Assembly: GCF_003121295.1 (NCBI RefSeq) | Contig: NZ_PHNC01000004.1 | Span: 124,010 to 188,009, forward strand | Length of the DNA: 64,000 bases | Direction: 5' to 3' | Source of the DNA: Streptomyces orinoci | Lineage (GTDB): Bacteria > Actinomycetota > Actinomycetes > Streptomycetales > Streptomycetaceae | Part shown: piece by piece, positions 50,183 through 59,214 of the stretch | Position numbering within the stretch: the stretch's first letter is position 1 | Layout of the letters: each line of letters starts with the position of its first letter | Notes under the pieces: generated by a model | Told to the model about the DNA's origin: nothing | The model's input: only the letters and a program-made list of their open reading frames with translations | Database searches by the model: none | Position numbers and translations under genes: made by a program

Positions 50183-51172
50183 GTGCTGATCGACACCTAC
50201 GGGCGGGTGGCCACCGACCTCAGGGTCTCCCTCACCGACCGCTGCAATCTGCGCTGCACCTACTGCATGCCGGAGGAGGGCCTGGCCTGGCTGGCCAAGC
50301 CGGAGCTGCTCACCGATGACGAGATCGTCCGCCTGGTGCGGATCGCGGTCACCTCGCTGGGCATCACCGAGGTGCGTTTCACCGGCGGTGAGCCGCTGCT
50401 GCGGCCCGGGCTGGTGTCGCTGGTGGAGCGGTGCGCGGCGCTCGAACCCAGGCCCCGGCTGTCGCTGACCACCAATGGCATCGGGCTGGCCCGGACCGCA
50501 CCGGCCCTGAAGGCGGCCGGCCTGGACCGGGTCAATGTCTCCCTGGACACCCTGCGGCCCGAGGTCTTCACCGCCCTCACCCGCCGCAAGCGCCACCAGG
50601 ATGTACTGGACGGACTGGCGGCGGCCCGGGAGGCCGGGCTCACCCCGGTGAAGGTCAACTCCGTGCTGATGCCGGGCCACAACCAGGACGAGGCCCCCGA
50701 ACTGCTGGCCTGGGCCCTGGCCGAGGGCTATGAGCTGCGGTTTATCGAGCAGATGCCGCTGGACGCCCAGCATGGCTGGAAGCGCGAGGGCATGATCACG
50801 GCGGGGGAGATCCTGGCGAGTCTGCGCACCCGCTTCACCCTCACCGAGGAGGGGACCGGGCAGCGCGGCTCCGCGCCCGCCGAGCGCTGGCTGGTGGACG
50901 GCGGCCCCGCCCGGGTGGGCGTCATAGGCTCCGTCACCCGGCCGTTCTGCGCCGCCTGCGACCGGACCCGGCTGACCGCCGACGGCCAGGTCCGTAACTG
51001 TCTGTTCGCCAACGAGGAGACGGACCTGCGCGGCGCGCTGCGCTCCGGAGCCACGGACGAGGAGCTGGCGGAGCTGTGGCGGGCGGCGATGTGGGGCAAG
51101 CGGGCCGGGTCGGGCCTGGACGACCCCCGCTTTCTGCAGCCGCGGCGGCCGATGTCGGCGATCGGCGGCTAG
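50183..51172 (+). CDS. moaA: GTP 3',8-cyclase
   Basis: A 329-residue radical-SAM enzyme that starts molybdopterin synthesis. The cluster motif CNLRCTYC has its Cys at residues 21, 25 and 28; GGEPLLR follows (SAM binding); the second cluster Cys residues are in FCAACDRTRLTADGQVRNCLF; the C-terminus ends in Gly-Gly, which the activity needs. GTG 50183 is preceded by GGGGAGG. Other moa genes are not in the window. The stop overlaps the 80-residue gene on the minus strand by 4 bases. Confidence 0.96.
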   Translation: MLIDTYGRVATDLRVSLTDRCNLRCTYCMPEEGLAWLAKPELLTDDEIVRLVRIAVTSLGITEVRFTGGEPLLRPGLVSLVERCAALEPRPRLSLTTNGIGLARTAPALKAAGLDRVNVSLDTLRPEVFTALTRRKRHQDVLDGLAAAREAGLTPVKVNSVLMPGHNQDEAPELLAWALAEGYELRFIEQMPLDAQHGWKREGMITAGEILASLRTRFTLTEEGTGQRGSAPAERWLVDGGPARVGVIGSVTRPFCAACDRTRLTADGQVRNCLFANEETDLRGALRSGATDEELAELWRAAMWGKRAGSGLDDPRFLQPRRPMSAIGG

Positions 51173-51411
51173 CCCTCCGAGGGGTGGGTGCGTTCCCACT
51201 CCTCCAGGGTCACCACGTCCTTCAAAAAGCCGCGCAGCGCAAGGAAGTTGGACAGATGCTCGCGGTGCTCCTCGCAGGCGAGCCAGGTCTTGCGGCGTTC
51301 GGGGGTGTGCAGCTTGGGGTTGTTCCAGGCCAGCACCCACACCGCCGCCGCACGGCAGCCCTTGGCGGAGCAGATCACGCTGGATTCGGGGGCGGAATCA
51401 GGGGAGTTCAC
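51169..51411 (-). CDS. Conserved 80-residue protein with Cys/His pairs
   Basis: Contains ICSAKGCRAAAVWVLAWNNPKLHTPERRKTWLACEEHREHLSNFLALRGFL. The C-x5-C and later C-x3-H-x3-H suggest a small metal-binding protein; the spacing resembles a zinc ribbon variant, but I do not recognise the family. Similar short proteins occur near moaA in Streptomyces, as recalled. ATG 51411 is the only sensible start. Confidence 0.82.
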   Translation of the reverse strand: MNSPDSAPESSVICSAKGCRAAAVWVLAWNNPKLHTPERRKTWLACEEHREHLSNFLALRGFLKDVVTLEEWERTHPSEG

Positions 51412-51444
51412 CCTGGAACTCTAGCGATTCGGAAGAAGACACGA

Positions 51445-51482
51445 CGACGCCGGGCAGCCACGGGGGGAGCCGCCCGGCGTCG
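51445..51482. terminator. Hairpin upstream of the 80-residue gene
   Basis: CGACGCCGGGC (51445-51455) and GCCCGGCGTCG (51472-51482) form a perfect 11-bp stem with a 16-base loop. It lies between the DUF3099 gene and the 80-residue gene, both on the minus strand, so it could end the first. An AT-richer patch follows at about 51555-51590. Confidence 0.6.
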
Positions 51483-51613
51483 GTCATTCGCTCCGACGGG
51501 GGATGCGGAGCGCCTACGAAGTATGTCACGGAGAGCCCCGCGAAGGGCACCGAAAGACATGATTGATTTGAGGTTTTCTTGAGCTTGTCGGATCACCGCT
51601 CACAGCCGAAGCA

Positions 51614-51976
51614 TCAAGCACGCTCGGGCTGTTGGTCCTCCGGCTGGTGCTCATCCGCGGCCTCGGGCGTTTCGGACGGCCCGGGGGTGAGCACCGGCCT
51701 GGTGGCGGCCGGGGTGAAGGTCCCGGGGAGTGAAGGGGCGTTCTCCCGGCCCGCGTTGGCGATCACCACCGCGACATAGGGCAGCAGCGCGCCCAACACC
51801 AGCGTTCCCAGGGCCACATACCGTTCAACGTTCCACAGCACCACGGTGAGAATCACCGAGATGGTCCGGATACCCATGGAGATCACATACCGGCGCTGAC
51901 GCCCGCGCACGTCCTCCTGGAGGCCGCGCCTGGCGCCGGTGATCCGGTAGACCTCCGCACCACCGTGCCTCAGCAT
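51614..51976 (-). CDS. DUF3099 membrane protein
   Basis: A 120-residue protein: EVYRITGARRGLQEDVRGRQRRYVISMGIRTISVILTVVLWNVERYVALGTLVLGALLPYVAVVIANAGRENAPS, with two transmembrane helices in the middle and a Pro/Glu-rich tail. This is the DUF3099 pattern of Actinobacteria, function unknown. ATG 51976 is chosen; a GTG one codon upstream is possible. It is divergent from the GlsB-like gene. Confidence 0.88.
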   Translation of the reverse strand: MLRHGGAEVYRITGARRGLQEDVRGRQRRYVISMGIRTISVILTVVLWNVERYVALGTLVLGALLPYVAVVIANAGRENAPSLPGTFTPAATRPVLTPGPSETPEAADEHQPEDQQPERA

Positions 51977-52173
51977 CACATCCACCGTCCGATTCCTCGC
52001 CGACGCCCCACGCACCGGTACCTACTCAACGTTACGCCGCCGCCTGCCGCCCGACGAGAGTGGGGCAGCGGCTGACGTGCGCGGACGGCGCACGGGCGGG
52101 TTCGGCGTGCGCCGTGGCGGCGGCGGCCCGACACTGACGGAAGAACCCGACCCCTGCGCTACCGGGAGGCGGC

Positions 52174-52455
52174 ATGAGCTGGGTGTGGGCCATCATCGTC
52201 GGCCTGGTGCTGGGCCTGATCGCCAAGGTGATCATCCCCGGCAAGCAGGCGATCCCGCTCTGGCTGACCATGCTCTGCGGCCTGGCCGGGGCCCTGCTGG
52301 GCAACTGGGGGGCCGAGGTGCTGGGCGTCCGCCACACCCATGGCGTGGACTGGATCCGCCATCTGCTGCAGCTGGCCGGGGCGGTGATCGTAGTCGCGCT
52401 GGCCAACCGGCTGTGGACCGGAGTGCGCGACCGGCGGGGAGAACGGGTGAGGTAG
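52174..52455 (+). CDS. GlsB/YeaQ/YmgE family membrane protein
   Basis: A 93-residue protein with three helices: SWVWAIIVGLVLGLIAKVIIPG, IPLWLTMLCGLAGALLGNWGAEVLG, and LLQLAGAVIVVALANRLW. Typical of small stress-response membrane proteins with a Gly-rich zipper. ATG 52174 follows GGGAGG. A perfect 13-bp hairpin begins at its stop codon. Confidence 0.9.
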   Translation: MSWVWAIIVGLVLGLIAKVIIPGKQAIPLWLTMLCGLAGALLGNWGAEVLGVRHTHGVDWIRHLLQLAGAVIVVALANRLWTGVRDRRGERVR

Positions 52456-52485
52456 TACGGGCCGGTGCGCCCCACCGGCCCGTAC
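52455..52485. terminator. Bidirectional terminator between GlsB-like gene and tyrS
   Basis: GTACGGGCCGGTG (52455-52467) and CACCGGCCCGTAC (52473-52485) form a perfect 13-bp stem with a 5-base loop, between two convergent genes. Confidence 0.9.
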
Positions 52486-52544
52486 CCTCCTTGCGCCGGT
52501 ACCGCCTCGTGTGCCCGTACCGCCGCGTAAGCCCGTACCGCCCC

Positions 52545-53963
52545 TTACAGGCCCTGGATCTCGGCGATCCGGCGGCCGGCCTTGAGGTAGACGCTGCCGC
52601 CCTGGGCATCGGCACCGGTCTTGGCCAGTGCCTCACCGACCACCTCGGCCAGCGGGCGGATGGCCTCCGCCTCGGCCAGCACCACCGACTGCTGGCCCGC
52701 GCCGGTCTCGATCACCAGCCGCAGACCGTTCTGCTTGGCCACCCGGCGGGCGGCCGAGGCGCTGGGCTGGAAGCCCAGGACCTTGCTGAGCACCGCCGTC
52801 ACCGGCTCGGCGCCATGCTCGGCGGCGTCCACCACCGGCAGCGCCTCCACATCGGCGAAGCTCTTCTTCGAGAACTGGGCCACAAACCCGGCCCGGGCGG
52901 CCATGGCCGCGTCCACGCCGTAGAGCGCCGCCACCACCTCACCGGCCAGCACCTTCTTGAGGTCCATCGGGTGCAGGGACTTGTCCGCCACCCGCCGCAG
53001 GACCAGCGAGATCTCCTCGTCGGTCCACTCGGTCCAGGCCTTGAGGTAGGGCTCCATCAGCCGGTCCGGCACCGACATGATCTTGCCGAAGACATCGTCG
53101 GCGGGCGCGGTCAGACCCACATAGTTGCCCTTGGACTTGGACATCTTGGCGCCGGTGCCGTCGGTGCCCTCGATCAGCGGCATGGTGACCACCAGCTGCG
53201 GCTGCTGTCCGCGCAGCTCCATCAGCTTGCGGCCCATCTGCAGATTGAGCAGCTGGTCGGCGCCGCCCAGCTCCACATCGCAGTCCAGCGCCACCGAGTC
53301 CAGGCCCTGGGCGATGGGGTAGAGCAGCTCGGACATGGTCAGCCCGGAACCGGCCGCCAGACGGTTGCGGAAATCCTCGCGCTGCAGCAGCTGGGACACC
53401 GGCACCTGGGTGAGCAGGCCCAGCAGCTCGGGGAAGGTGTACGGCGCCAGCCACTCGCTGTTCTGCCGGAAGCCCACCTTCTCGAAGTCGAAGAAGGGGC
53501 GCACCTGCTCGCGGTAGCCGGCCAGATTGGCGGCGATGTCGTCATCGGTCAGCGGCGGGCGCTCGGCGGTACGGCCGGTGGGGTCGCCGATCTTGGCGGT
53601 GAAGTCACCGATGATCAGCGTCACCCGGTGGCCCATCCGCTGGAAGCGGCTGAGGACGATCATCGGCACCGTGTGGCCCAGGTGGACATCGGCCGCCGTG
53701 GGGTCGATGCCCAGCTTGATGTGCAGACTGCCGCCCGCCGCCCGGCGCTCCTCGATCCGCTCGGCCAGCTTCTCCTCGCCCGGCAGCACCTCCACCGCCC
53801 GGCCGGTGATCAGCGCGGCCTGCTCCTTCGCCGACAGGTCCGACAGGTCCAGATAGCGCCGTGCCTTGGTCTCGGTGAGCAGCCGCTGCACGGTGGCATC
53901 GGCGGAGAGGTCCTGTGCGAGGAGTTCGCTGGCGCGGGCGACGGATTCGCCGAGGCGTGTCAT
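52545..53963 (-). CDS. tyrS: Tyrosyl-tRNA synthetase
   Basis: A 472-residue class I synthetase. HLGHTVP (the HIGH motif) is near residue 98 and KMSKSKGNY carries KMSKS. ELGGADQLLNLQMGRKL is the tyrosine/tRNA region. The C-terminal part (residues ~400-472) has a S4 RNA-binding domain (SASAARRVAKQNGLRLV, GSVYLKAGRRIAEI). It charges tRNA-Tyr. There is no obvious T-box in the 105 bases upstream. ATG 53963. Confidence 0.95.
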   Translation of the reverse strand: MTRLGESVARASELLAQDLSADATVQRLLTETKARRYLDLSDLSAKEQAALITGRAVEVLPGEEKLAERIEERRAAGGSLHIKLGIDPTAADVHLGHTVPMIVLSRFQRMGHRVTLIIGDFTAKIGDPTGRTAERPPLTDDDIAANLAGYREQVRPFFDFEKVGFRQNSEWLAPYTFPELLGLLTQVPVSQLLQREDFRNRLAAGSGLTMSELLYPIAQGLDSVALDCDVELGGADQLLNLQMGRKLMELRGQQPQLVVTMPLIEGTDGTGAKMSKSKGNYVGLTAPADDVFGKIMSVPDRLMEPYLKAWTEWTDEEISLVLRRVADKSLHPMDLKKVLAGEVVAALYGVDAAMAARAGFVAQFSKKSFADVEALPVVDAAEHGAEPVTAVLSKVLGFQPSASAARRVAKQNGLRLVIETGAGQQSVVLAEAEAIRPLAEVVGEALAKTGADAQGGSVYLKAGRRIAEIQGL

Positions 53964-54068
53964 GGCGTTCCTGACGGAAGAGAAGGGGACGGCTTGGACG
54001 TCCGCCAGTGTATTCGGCCCGGTTCCAGGCCCCGCCGAACGGCCCGGCCGTCCCCCTTCCCGGAACGC

Positions 54069-55469
54069 TCAGACGCCCTTGCTGACCGAGCTCATATGGA
54101 AGTCCGGGATGCGCAGCATGGGCATGGCCGCCCGGTTGAAGTACTTGCCGCAGTCCCGGGGCACGGTGCGCTCGGTGCGCCCGGCCTCGGTGGCCCGGGC
54201 CAGCAGGCTCACCGGGGACTCGTTGAAGCGGAAGTTATTGACCTCGCCGGCCACCCGGCCGTCGCGCACCAGCAGGACGCCGTCCCTGGTCAGGCCGGTG
54301 ACCAGCAGGGTGGCCGGGTCCACCTCGCGGATGTACCAGAGCGAGGTGAGCAGCAGCACGGGGTGGTCATGCCCGCTGGCGGCGATCATCTCCGCGGTGG
54401 AGGCGGTGCCGCCCGCGTCCAGGATCAGGTTGTCGGTGTAGGGGGTGAGCGGCAGACCGGTGGCCTCGGCGGTGTACCGGCTGGTGAGCAGGTGTTCCAG
54501 CACCCCCTCACGGATCCAGTCGGTGGCCGTCAGCGGCAGGCCGCTGTCGAAGACCGAGCGGCCCTCCTCGGAGGCGTGGGTGAGGAGGAAGGGGGCGCAT
54601 TGAAGGCCGGGGGCGCCGGGGTCGCTGCGCAGGGTCAGCGGCAGTTCGCAGAGCTTCTCGCCGACCCGGGTGCCGCCGCCGGGGCGGGAGAAGACGCTGC
54701 GGCCCTCGGCGGCGTCCCGGGCCGAGGCCCGCCACTGCTGGTAGACCATCAGATCCGCCACGGCGGTCGGGGGCAGCAGGGTCTCGTACCGCCCGGCGGG
54801 CAGCTCCATCCGGTCGGTGGACCAGGACAGCCGCTCGGCCAGTTCGGCCTCCAGGGCGAGCGGGTCGGCGTCGGTGAAGTCGGCGGTGGCCCGGGAGAGC
54901 CAGGAGGAGCCGCCGGCCGGTGTCTTGGCGTTGAGCTCCACATGGCCGGTGGGCTGGTCATGGCGCAGCCGCAGCCCGGTGGAGGTGGCCAGATAGCTGG
55001 TGACCAGCTGGTGCTGGGCGAAGCCGTAGAGCTGCCGCCCGGCCGAGCGGGCGCGGGCGAAGGACTCGCCCAGGGCCGGGGCGAAGGCGTCGAAGACGGC
55101 CGCGGAGGTCTCGGCGGGCGGCTCGGCGAACTCCGGGGCGGCCGGTATGCCGGTGACCAGCGGCCGGGCGTCCTCGGCCGGACCGGCTGCCCGGGCCGCG
55201 GCTTCGGCGCCATGCACCAGCTCGGCCAGGTCCCCGGTGGTCACCGCGGTGCGGGAGACCACCCCGGAGGCGGTGCCGGTGGCGCCGCGAACGGTGGCGA
55301 TGACGGTGACGGTGCGGTCGCGGGTGAGGCCGTTGGTGGTCAGGGCGTTGCCCGCCCAGCGGAGATTGGCGGTGGAGCGCTCGTCGGTGATCACCACACA
55401 GCCGTCCGCCCGGGACAGCTCCAGCGCCCGCTCGGTGATCTCCTGAGGGCTTTCCTGACGGGTGCTCAC
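54069..55469 (-). CDS. TldE/PmbA-type metalloprotease subunit
   Basis: A 466-residue protein of the TldD/PmbA family. It has the family's long beta-rich layout (VVITDERSTANLRWAGNALTTNG, TAVTTGDLAELVHGAEAAARAAG, YGFAQHQLVTSYLATSTGLRLRHDQPTG) but no HExxxH, as expected for the TldE/PmbA partner. With TldD it forms a heterodimeric protease that can clip small peptides, including RiPP leader peptides in Enterobacteria. GTG 55469 overlaps the TldD stop (GTGA). Confidence 0.92.
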   Translation of the reverse strand: MSTRQESPQEITERALELSRADGCVVITDERSTANLRWAGNALTTNGLTRDRTVTVIATVRGATGTASGVVSRTAVTTGDLAELVHGAEAAARAAGPAEDARPLVTGIPAAPEFAEPPAETSAAVFDAFAPALGESFARARSAGRQLYGFAQHQLVTSYLATSTGLRLRHDQPTGHVELNAKTPAGGSSWLSRATADFTDADPLALEAELAERLSWSTDRMELPAGRYETLLPPTAVADLMVYQQWRASARDAAEGRSVFSRPGGGTRVGEKLCELPLTLRSDPGAPGLQCAPFLLTHASEEGRSVFDSGLPLTATDWIREGVLEHLLTSRYTAEATGLPLTPYTDNLILDAGGTASTAEMIAASGHDHPVLLLTSLWYIREVDPATLLVTGLTRDGVLLVRDGRVAGEVNNFRFNESPVSLLARATEAGRTERTVPRDCGKYFNRAAMPMLRIPDFHMSSVSKGV

Positions 55470-56989
55470 TTCCCGGCCTCCTCTGCGGTGTTGAGGACGT
55501 TGACCTGCTCGAAGAGGGCGGAGGGGCAGCCATGGGAGACCGCCGCCAGCTGGCCGGGCTGGGCCTTGCCACAGTTGAAGGAGCCGCCCAGGAGATGGGT
55601 CTGCGGTCCACCCACCGCCGTCATCGAGCCCCAGAAGTCTGTGGTGGTCGCCTGGTAGGCGACGTCCCGCAGCTGCCCGGCCAGCCGCCCGCCGCGGATG
55701 CGGTAGGCGCGCTGCTGGGTGAACTGGAAGTTGTAGCGCTGCATATCGATCGACCAGGAGCGGTTGCCGACCAGATAGAGCCCGTCGCTCACCGAGGAGA
55801 TCAGCTCCTCGGTGGACGGCCCGTCCGGCGCCGGCCGCAGCGAGACATTGGCCATCCGCTGGATGGGCATATGGGCGGGGGAGTCGGCGTAGGAGCAGCC
55901 GTTGGAGCGGGTCAGGCCGTGCCGCCGGGCGATCCGGCGGTCCAGCTGGTAGCCGGTGAGGATGCCGCCGGAGACCAGGTCCCAGGACTGGGCGGCCACC
56001 CCCTCGTCGTCATAGCCGATGGTGGCCAGGCCGTGCTCGGTGGTGCGGTCGCCGGTCACATTCATCAGTTCGGACCCGTACTTCAGGGTGCCCAGCCGGT
56101 CGGGGGTGGCGAAGGAGGTGCCGGCGTAGGAGGACTCATAGCCCAGCGCCCGGTCCAGTTCGGTGGCGTGCCCGATGGACTCATGGATGGTCAGCCAGAG
56201 GTTGGAGGGGTCGATGACCAGGTCGTAGCGGCCCGGGCGGACGCTGGGGGCGCGCAGCTTGGCGGCCAGCAGTTCGGGGAGCTCGGCCAGTTCGGCGTCC
56301 CAGTCCCAGCCGGTGCCGGTGAGGTACTCCCAGCCGCGGCCGGTGGGCGGGGCCAGGGTGCGCATGGAGTCGAAGCGACCGGTGACCGGGTCCACGGCCA
56401 CCGCGGTGAGCTGCGGATTCAGCCGGATGCGCTGCTGGGTGGTGACGGTGCCCGCGGTGTCCGCGTAGAACTTGTTCTCCCGCACGGTGACCAGTGAGGC
56501 GTCCACATGGGAGACCTCCCTGGCCGCCAGCAGCCGCTCGCTCCACTGGGCCAGCAGACCGGTCTTCTCCTCCGCCGGAACGGTGAAGGGGTCGGTCAGA
56601 TAGGACGAGACCCAGGTGCGGTCGGGGTGGACGGGCTCCTCCGCCAGCTCCACCCGCTCCCCGGCCCCCGAGGCCGCGGTGACCTTGGCCGCCAGCCTGG
56701 CCATCGCCACCGCCTGGGCGGCGACCCGGGCGGCGGCATCCATGGTGAGCACCCCGCCGGCGGCGAAACCCCAGGAGCCGCCGTGCACCACCCGGACCGC
56801 GTAGCCCAGGTCGGTGGTGTCGGTGGAGCCGGAGGGACGGGCGTCGCGCAGCCGCCAGGAGGCGGTACGTACCCGCTCGAGGCGGAAGTCGGCGTGCTCG
56901 GCGCCCAGGGCACGGGCCCGGGCCAGCGCGGCATCGGCCAGCGGGCGCAGCGGCAGGCCGAGGAACGACGGATCTATGGAACGGTGCAA
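55466..56989 (-). CDS. tldD: TldD-type metalloprotease subunit
   Basis: A 507-residue protein with the zinc motif HESIGH at residues 269-274 (HExxxH of TldD), followed by ELDRALGYESSYAGTSFAT and CSYADSPAHMPIQRMANVSL, with C-terminal GGSFNCGK. It acts with the adjacent TldE. TTG 56989 is preferred over in-frame ATGs 30-40 bases upstream because GGGAGG lies 4 bases before it and the N-terminus (MHRSIDPSFLGLPLRPLAD) looks family-like. It is divergent from fabG. Confidence 0.92.
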   Translation of the reverse strand: MHRSIDPSFLGLPLRPLADAALARARALGAEHADFRLERVRTASWRLRDARPSGSTDTTDLGYAVRVVHGGSWGFAAGGVLTMDAAARVAAQAVAMARLAAKVTAASGAGERVELAEEPVHPDRTWVSSYLTDPFTVPAEEKTGLLAQWSERLLAAREVSHVDASLVTVRENKFYADTAGTVTTQQRIRLNPQLTAVAVDPVTGRFDSMRTLAPPTGRGWEYLTGTGWDWDAELAELPELLAAKLRAPSVRPGRYDLVIDPSNLWLTIHESIGHATELDRALGYESSYAGTSFATPDRLGTLKYGSELMNVTGDRTTEHGLATIGYDDEGVAAQSWDLVSGGILTGYQLDRRIARRHGLTRSNGCSYADSPAHMPIQRMANVSLRPAPDGPSTEELISSVSDGLYLVGNRSWSIDMQRYNFQFTQQRAYRIRGGRLAGQLRDVAYQATTTDFWGSMTAVGGPQTHLLGGSFNCGKAQPGQLAAVSHGCPSALFEQVNVLNTAEEAGK

Positions 56990-57116
56990 AGGGACCTCCC
57001 AGTGGTCGTCGCCGTGCATCATGCCCATCCGCCGGGCCGGGAGAAGCCGATTCTGTAGAGATCCAACAGTGAGCGTGCGCCGCCGCTGTCGTGCCCCGGA
57101 TGTCTCGGAGGTGACC

Positions 57117-57138
57117 ACTACCGATAGTTTCAGGTAGT
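57117..57138. promoter_or_regulatory. Small dyad upstream of fabG
   Basis: ACTACC (57117-57122) and GGTAGT (57133-57138) are inverted copies in the AT-richer stretch 35 bases before the fabG start, on the side shared with divergent tldD. It may be part of the fatty acid operon promoter. Confidence 0.35.
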
Positions 57139-57172
57139 CCAGCCGCAGAGACAGACAAGGAAGGGTGATCCC

Positions 57173-57877
57173 TTGAGCCGCTCGGTTCTCGTCACCGGAG
57201 GAAACCGGGGCATCGGCCTCGCCATCGCCCGAGCCTTCGCCGAGGCGGGCGACAAGGTCGCCATCACCTACCGGTCGGGGGAGCCGCCCGAGGGCTTCTT
57301 GGCCGTCAAGTGCGACATCACCGACCCCGAGCAGGTCGAGCAGGCCTTCAAGGAGGTCGAGGAGAAGCAGGGCGCCGTCCAGGTGCTGGTGGCCAACGCC
57401 GGGGTCACCCGTGACCAGCTGCTGCTGCGGATGTCCGAAGAGGACTTCACCTCGGTACTGGACACCAACCTCACCGGCACCTTCCGCGTGGTCAAGCGCG
57501 CCTCCAAGGCGATGCTGCGCGCCCGCAAGGGCCGGGTGGTGCTGATCTCCTCCGTGGTGGGTCTGCTGGGCAGCGCGGGCCAGGCCAACTACGCGGCCTC
57601 CAAGGCCGGTCTGGTCGGTTTCGCCCGCTCGCTCGCCCGTGAGCTGGGCTCCCGCAACATCACCGTCAATGTGGTCGCCCCCGGCTTTGTGGACACCGAT
57701 ATGACGCGAGTGCTCAGCGACGAGCAGCGCGCCAACATCGTGGCCGGTGTCCCGCTGGGCCGCTACGCGCAGCCCGAGGAGATTGCCGCCTCGGTCCGCT
57801 TCCTCGCCTCCGAAGAGGCCGCATACATCACCGGAGCCGTCATTCCCGTAGACGGCGGATTGGGCATGGGTCACTGA
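57173..57877 (+). CDS. fabG: 3-oxoacyl-ACP reductase
   Basis: A 234-residue short-chain dehydrogenase with TGGNRGIGLA (cofactor), NAGVTRD, the catalytic Ser in VLISSVVGLLG and Y-x-x-x-K in NYAASKAGLVGFARSLA, so the full tetrad is present. It reduces 3-oxoacyl-ACP in type II fatty acid synthesis. The TTG start has AGGAAGGG upstream. fabI follows 5 bases after its stop, so the two are co-transcribed. Confidence 0.95.
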   Translation: MSRSVLVTGGNRGIGLAIARAFAEAGDKVAITYRSGEPPEGFLAVKCDITDPEQVEQAFKEVEEKQGAVQVLVANAGVTRDQLLLRMSEEDFTSVLDTNLTGTFRVVKRASKAMLRARKGRVVLISSVVGLLGSAGQANYAASKAGLVGFARSLARELGSRNITVNVVAPGFVDTDMTRVLSDEQRANIVAGVPLGRYAQPEEIAASVRFLASEEAAYITGAVIPVDGGLGMGH

Positions 57878-57882
57878 ACGTC

Positions 57883-58644
57883 ATGAGTGGAATCCTCGCC
57901 GGCAAGCGCATCCTGGTCACCGGCGTCCTCACCGAGGCGTCGATCGCCTTCCAGGCCGCCAAGGTGGCCCAGAACGAGGGCGCCGAGGTCATCCTGACCG
58001 GCTTCGGCCGGCTCTCCCTGGTGGAGCGCATCGCCAAGCGGCTGCCCAAGCCGGCCCCCGTGATCGAGCTGGACGTCACCAACCAGGAGCACCTGGACGG
58101 GCTCGCGGACAAGGTGCGCGAGCATGTGGACGGCATCGACGGCATCGTGCACTCCATCGCCTTCGGGCCGCAGGGCGCCTTCAACTTCCTGGAGGCGACC
58201 TGGGAGGACGTCTCCACGGCGGTGCATGTCTCGGCGTACTCCTACAAGTCGCTGACGATGGCGCTGCTGCCGCTGATGTCCGAGGGGTCGTCGGTGGTGG
58301 GCCTGACCTTCGACGCGCAGATCGCCTGGCCCAAGTACGACTGGATGGGCGTGGCCAAGGCGGCCCTGGAGTCCACCAACCGCTACCTGGCGCGTGACCT
58401 GGGCCCCAAGGGCATCCGCTGCAACCTGGTCTCCGCCGGTCCCATCAAGTCGATGGCCGCCAAGTCCATCCCCGGCTTCGAGGAGCTGGCGGATGTCTGG
58501 AACCACCGGGCGCCGATCGGCTGGGACCTGGCGGACCCGGAGCCGGCCGGGCGCGGTGTGGTCGGCCTGCTGTCCGACTTCTTCCCGCGGACGACGGGCG
58601 AGATTGTGCATGTCGATGGTGGCGTGCACATGATGGGCGCGTAG
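57883..58644 (+). CDS. fabI: Enoyl-ACP reductase (NADH type)
   Basis: A 253-residue FabI/InhA-type protein: GILAGKRILVTGVLTEASIAFQAAKVAQ, LDVTNQEHLDGLADKVREHVDGIDGIVHSIAFGP, FDAQIAWPKYDWMGVAKAALESTNRYLARDL (catalytic Tyr and Lys) and AGPIKSMAAKSIPGF. It reduces enoyl-ACP, the last step of the elongation cycle. ATG 57883 follows the fabG stop. A classical hairpin with T tract (58671-58704) ends the pair. Confidence 0.96.
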   Translation: MSGILAGKRILVTGVLTEASIAFQAAKVAQNEGAEVILTGFGRLSLVERIAKRLPKPAPVIELDVTNQEHLDGLADKVREHVDGIDGIVHSIAFGPQGAFNFLEATWEDVSTAVHVSAYSYKSLTMALLPLMSEGSSVVGLTFDAQIAWPKYDWMGVAKAALESTNRYLARDLGPKGIRCNLVSAGPIKSMAAKSIPGFEELADVWNHRAPIGWDLADPEPAGRGVVGLLSDFFPRTTGEIVHVDGGVHMMGA

Positions 58645-58670
58645 CGCTTGCGCTTGGCGCTTTTGCGCCG

Positions 58671-58704
58671 AGGGGCTGCGGGGCTGTGCCCTGCGGCCCC
58701 TTTT
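58671..58704 (+). terminator. Rho-independent terminator after fabI
   Basis: AGGGGCTGCGGGG (58671-58683) pairs with CCCTGCGGCCCC (58689-58700) using two G-U pairs; TTTT follows directly. It lies 27 bases after the fabI stop. Confidence 0.85.
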
Positions 58705-58864
58705 GCTTGCGGTGGGCTGCTGGGCCGTTGGTGGCGGACAGTCGCCAACGGCGAAGAACCACCCACCGGAGAGTCCAACCGATTGGACAACGGTCACGGG
58801 CGGCGCGTGGGTGGGCGGGAGCCCGCCGCAGGCGGAAACGGCGCTGCACCCGCACACTGGTGCC

Positions 58865-59197
58865 GTGGTGATACCGGCCGCGCTGCCCTTCCGGCGGGCA
58901 GCCACCCTGCTCCTGAGCGCCGCACTGGCAACGCCCGGCGCCCCGGCCGCGGCCGCCCCGCCCAAGCCGCTGGAAGCCGAATGCCATGTCCGGATCCATG
59001 GCTCGCACGCCACCGCCGACTGCTACAACGGCAACGCCCAGCCCGACCGCGTCCAGCTGCATCTGCGGTGCGTCCACTGGTGGGACCCGGCCATGGACAC
59101 CGCCCCGGTCACCGTGGGCCCGGCCGCCCGCGCGCACCTCGCCCAGCGCTGCTGGTTCCGAATACGCGAGGCCCGGGTGAGCCACGCCCCCGGCTGA
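58865..59197 (+). CDS. Secreted small protein with four cysteines
   Basis: About 110 residues: a signal peptide (PFRRAATLLLSAALATPGAPAAAAPP) and a short mature domain with C..C..C..C at ECHVRI, ADCYN, LRCVH and QRCWF. The pattern suggests two disulfides. Family not recognised. Two adjacent GTG codons (58865, 58868) could start it; no strong binding site is seen, and 58703 would give a longer, less plausible form. Confidence 0.65.
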   Translation: MVIPAALPFRRAATLLLSAALATPGAPAAAAPPKPLEAECHVRIHGSHATADCYNGNAQPDRVQLHLRCVHWWDPAMDTAPVTVGPAARAHLAQRCWFRIREARVSHAPG

Positions 59198-59214
59198 CCT
59201 GCGCCCCCGCCGGC

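Noticed and set aside
52077..55658. 1193-codon plus-strand frame over tyrS and the TldE gene
   Set aside because: Its length comes from third-position GC bias on the opposite strand; KMSKS and TldE features on the minus strand explain the region.
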